This document shows, piece after piece, positions 14,388 through 16,725 of a stretch of DNA of 16,725 nucleotides. The notes below the pieces were generated by a model. It was not told where the DNA came from. It did no database searches and worked only from the letters and a program-made list of their open reading frames with translations. The stretch's first letter is position 1. Each line of letters opens with the position of its first letter. This stretch comes from JANMEX01 sp031423755 (lineage in GTDB: Bacteria > Pseudomonadota > Alphaproteobacteria > Rhizobiales > Rhizobiaceae): NCBI GenBank assembly GCA_031423755.1, contig JANPGC010000059.1, forward strand, positions 1-16,725, given 5' to 3'. A program made the translations under genes and the position numbers.

Positions 14388-16187
14388 TCAGTGATTGTCG
14401 CGGGGTATGCCCTTGGTGTGGGCGATGTCCTGATATTTGACAGCAGGCTTTAGCACCATGCCATCGGAAAGCTGATCGACGATGCCACGCTGGATTTCCT
14501 GCCAAGGCGTCTGATGCGCCGGATACTGGTAGCCACCAGCTGCGGTCAAAGCCGTGCGACGTTCTGAAAGTTCAGCCTCGGAGATCAATATGTTGGCCGT
14601 GCCCTTGGCCAGATCAACGCGGACGCGGTCGCCTGATTTGATCAGCGCCAAACCGCCGCCAACTGCCGCTTCCGGTGAGGCGTTGAGGATCGAAGGCGAA
14701 CCGGAAGTCCCGGACTGGCGGCCATCGCCGATGCAAGGCAGCGCGTTGATGCCGCGTTTTAGAAGATAAGCAGGAGGCTGCATGTTGACGACTTCCGCTG
14801 CGCCCGGATATCCGACTGGTCCAGCGCCGCGCATGAAAAGGATTGTGTTTTCGGTGAGACCGAGCGACTCGTCGTCGATACGGTGATGGTAATCTTCAGG
14901 CCCATCGAATACTTGTGCCGTGCCTTCAAAAGCTTCCATATCGGACGGGTTCGACAGATAGCGGTCGCGGAATTCCTTCGAGATCACGCTGGTTTTCATG
15001 ATCGCGGAATCGAACAGATTACCGCGCAAATTGATGAAGCCGGCTTCTTTCTTCAACGGATTGGCAACCGTTTTGATCACGTCTTCGTTGAGGTTTTCAA
15101 CCTTGGCGCAATTGTCGCCCATCGACCTGCCATTGGCAGTCACTTGTCCCGGATGCGGCAGAAGGTCCGCCTTCATCAGTTCCATCACAACTGCTGGCAC
15201 GCCGCCGGCGCGGTGGTAATCCTCGCCAAGATATTCGCCGGCCGGCTGGAGATTGACCAAGAGCGGAATCTTGTGGCCGACATTCTGCCAGTCGTCATTG
15301 TCGAGCTTTACGCCGAGGTGACGGGCAATCGCATTGAGGTGGATCGGCGCATTGGTCGAGCCGCCGATGGCCGAGTTGATGACAATGGCGTTTTCAAATG
15401 CCCCGCGCGTCATGATGTCTGAGGGCTTCAAATCCTCGTTGACCATCTCAACAATACGAAGGCCAGTCTCGTAGGATATCTGGCCGCGCTCGCGGTAGGG
15501 TGCAGGGATTGCGGCAGCACCGGGAAGCTGCATGCCGAGCGCTTCGGCGAGCGAGTTCATCGTGGTCGCGGTGCCCATCGTGTTGCAGTAGCCCACGGAC
15601 GGGGCGGATGATGCGACGATATCCATGAACTCGTCGTAACCGATCTCACCTGAAGAAAGACGCGCGCGGGATTTCCAGACGATGGTGCCGGAACCGGTGC
15701 GCTCGCCGTGATGCCAACCGTTGAGCATCGGGCCCACTGAAAGCGCGATGGCCGGAATATTGACCGTCGCCGCGCCCATCAGCATGGCGGGCGTGGTTTT
15801 GTCGCAACCGATGGTGAGCACGACGCCATCAAGCGGATAGCCGTAAAGGACTTCGACCAGACCAAGATAGGCGAGATTGCGGTCCAGTGATGCGGTCGGG
15901 CGCTTGCCTGTTTCCTGGATCGGATGGACGGGAAACTCGAGCGGAATGCCGCCGGCGGCAATGATGCCGTCACGAACGCGTTTTACCAGCTCGATATGGT
16001 GGCGGTTGCAGGGCGACAGGTCAGAGCCGGTCTGGGCGATACCGATTATAGGCTTGCCCGACTGCAACTCGGCGCGGGTGATGCCGTAGTTGAGATAACG
16101 CTCAAGATAGAGCGCGGTCATGCCCGGGTTGTCGGGATTGTTGAACCATTCCTGCGAACGGCGCATTTTGACAGTATTCCCGGTCAT
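14388..16187 (-). CDS. IlvD/Edd-family sugar-acid dehydratase (xylonate dehydratase-like)
   Basis: Dehydrates an aldonic acid to a 2-keto-3-deoxy sugar acid using an Fe-S cluster and Mg2+. With the ATG at 16187 the product has 599 residues and cysteines 60 (GSDLSPC), 128 (GCDKTTPA) and 201 (GYCNTMG), the positions I recall as cluster ligands in Caulobacter xylonate dehydratase; this supports that start over the in-frame TTG at 16208 or the ATG at 16166. Other motifs are GSGTIVWKSR (165-174), IGDGRQSGTSGSPS (486-499, catalytic serine in QSGTSG) and the conserved PRDNH-type C-terminus. Overall it resembles XylD more than true IlvD (branched-chain synthesis) or Edd (6-phosphogluconate). The exact sugar acid (xylonate, arabonate or another) is not determinable. 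It precedes pgi by 44 nt and may head the operon. Confidence 0.88.
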   Translation of the reverse strand: MTGNTVKMRRSQEWFNNPDNPGMTALYLERYLNYGITRAELQSGKPIIGIAQTGSDLSPCNRHHIELVKRVRDGIIAAGGIPLEFPVHPIQETGKRPTASLDRNLAYLGLVEVLYGYPLDGVVLTIGCDKTTPAMLMGAATVNIPAIALSVGPMLNGWHHGERTGSGTIVWKSRARLSSGEIGYDEFMDIVASSAPSVGYCNTMGTATTMNSLAEALGMQLPGAAAIPAPYRERGQISYETGLRIVEMVNEDLKPSDIMTRGAFENAIVINSAIGGSTNAPIHLNAIARHLGVKLDNDDWQNVGHKIPLLVNLQPAGEYLGEDYHRAGGVPAVVMELMKADLLPHPGQVTANGRSMGDNCAKVENLNEDVIKTVANPLKKEAGFINLRGNLFDSAIMKTSVISKEFRDRYLSNPSDMEAFEGTAQVFDGPEDYHHRIDDESLGLTENTILFMRGAGPVGYPGAAEVVNMQPPAYLLKRGINALPCIGDGRQSGTSGSPSILNASPEAAVGGGLALIKSGDRVRVDLAKGTANILISEAELSERRTALTAAGGYQYPAHQTPWQEIQRGIVDQLSDGMVLKPAVKYQDIAHTKGIPRDNH

Positions 16188-16373
16188 GGCTGGCACCCGC
16201 GCTCCCAAGTTTCATTGCAGCATTCACTGTCCATGGTCTTAAGCGCAATTCCCCGCGATTGCCAAGAAGTCTGTGCGGCAAATCAGCAAGTTCAGCACAC
16301 ACGCAAGCCTTCCTCAGGCAATTCCTCAGTCGGCTCGGGGTCATTCAGATTGCATATTGCATACTGGAAAAAA
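16188..16373. other. Non-coding gap between the dehydratase gene and tRNA-Thr
   Basis: This 186-bp stretch should carry the promoter of the minus-strand dehydratase-pgi unit. On the minus strand TTGGCA lies near 16265, but the hexamer 17 nt on is a poor -10, so no promoter is assigned. A run of six A on the plus strand (16368-16373) gives a U-run directly after the tRNA CCA end and could help terminate the tRNA transcript, though no separate hairpin precedes it. Confidence 0.4.
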
Positions 16374-16449
16374 TGGTGCCGCTTAGGTGACTCGAACACC
16401 TGACCCCATCATTACGAATGATGTGCTCTACCAACTGAGCTAAAGCGGC
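16374..16449 (-). tRNA. tRNA-Thr (anticodon CGT), CCA encoded
   Basis: The minus strand reads GCCGCTT (acceptor 5' side, 16449-16443), then TAGCTCAGTTGGTAGAGCA (D arm), ATCA-TTCGTAA-TGAT (anticodon stem-loop, anticodon CGT at 16416-16414), GGTTCGA-type T arm (here GTGTTCGAGTCAC), and AAGCGGC pairing perfectly with the acceptor 5' strand. It is followed by discriminator A and an encoded CCA (16376-16374), 76 nt in all. It decodes ACG threonine codons. Confidence 0.97.
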
Positions 16450-16539
16450 ATGCCGGTGCGGATCGGCTCCGCAACATTTGCGGGTTGATAATCGCAGAGT
16501 TGGCCAAAAGCAAGTCCAAGAATTTCGGAACTCCGGCCT

Positions 16540-16725
16540 TCACGGCCGGGCGCAAAGGTCAGCTTTGGCAGTTTTGTATTCGGCGGCAAGTCGCGCGACC
16601 AGATCGGCAGTGGGGACAACGGATTTCACCGCGCCAATGCCTTGGCCAGCACCCCAGATGTCTTTCCAGGCCTTGGCACCTGTGGTGGCCTTGTCGAAGT
16701 CCATTTTCGACGGGTCGGCTTCGGG
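16540..16725 (-). CDS. Nitronate monooxygenase-like protein, C-terminal end (partial)
   Basis: The minus-strand frame is open from the window edge to a TGA at 16540-16542, giving the last 61 residues. They include KAWKDIWGAGQGIGAV and VVPTADLVARLAAEY, which I recognise as the C-terminal end of FMN-dependent nitronate monooxygenases (2-nitropropane dioxygenase family). These oxidise alkyl nitronates such as propionate 3-nitronate. The FMN-binding barrel lies outside the window, so the assignment rests on this tail alone. No ORF call covers it because the start is missing. It is read in the same direction as the tRNA-Thr gene, 90 bp upstream of it. Confidence 0.75.
   Translation of the reverse strand, partial: PEADPSKMDFDKATTGAKAWKDIWGAGQGIGAVKSVVPTADLVARLAAEYKTAKADLCARP

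Noticed and set aside
16230..16270. Promoter for the dehydratase-pgi unit (minus-strand TTGGCA near 16265)
   Set aside because: The -35-like hexamer is acceptable, but the hexamer at 17-nt spacing matches TATAAT at only about 2 of 6 positions.
16374..16449. tRNA-Thr as an integration site for a genomic island
   Set aside because: No integrase, no duplicated tRNA 3' end and no change in gene character were seen on either side within the window.

Overview
The window looks like a chromosomal stretch from an alphaproteobacterium, most likely of the order Hyphomicrobiales (rhizobia/Brucella-like); the genus cannot be fixed from sequence alone. The reasons are the protein flavour of the housekeeping genes, a xylonate-dehydratase-like protein of a kind familiar from rhizobia, and the G/C-rich palindromic repeats that litter the left end. 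Nothing indicates a prophage, plasmid, transposon or CRISPR array.

Left end (1-1130): a hypothetical gene, probably starting at a TTG at 275 and ending at 967, lies among three palindromic repeat elements. One (about 19-196) is upstream of it, one (about 524-572) lies in frame inside it, and one (about 997-1124) fills the gap to the convergent hut operon.

Centre (1131-9121): a complete five-step histidine utilisation locus ending in glutamate and formate. On the minus strand hutI-hutH-hutG-hutU form a tight operon in which every junction is a 4-nt ATGA stop/start overlap. Divergent from it is hutF. The 72-bp gap between hutI and hutF carries a perfect 14-nt palindrome (6415-6428), a second half-conserved copy exactly 21 nt upstream, and a good promoter, so it is the obvious control point. 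hutD (HutD family) converges on hutF with a 12-bp overlap, and a GntR/UTRA-type regulator, the likely HutC repressor, is divergent from hutD. HutH (histidine to urocanate), HutU (urocanate to imidazolonepropionate), HutI (to formiminoglutamate), HutF (to formylglutamate plus ammonia) and HutG (to glutamate plus formate) are all present with key residues intact. No histidine transporter is in the window.

Right of centre (9195-10904): a long-chain acyl-CoA synthetase, with its own strong ribosome binding site, converges on the next operon with only 9 bp between stops.

Right end (10914-16187, minus strand): a probable four-gene unit, in transcription order a sugar-acid dehydratase of the IlvD/Edd family (closest by memory to xylonate dehydratase), glucose-6-phosphate isomerase, an M14-type zinc deacylase of the succinylglutamate desuccinylase/aspartoacylase family, and a HAD phosphatase. 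The last two overlap by GTGA and the deacylase follows pgi after 2 nt. Beyond it lie a tRNA-Thr(CGT) with encoded CCA and the 3' end of a nitronate monooxygenase cut by the window edge.

I found no convincing wholly new system. The items most worth a look are the tandem operator in the hut control region, the repeat element carried in frame within a coding gene, and the translationally coupled deacylase-phosphatase pair of unknown substrate.
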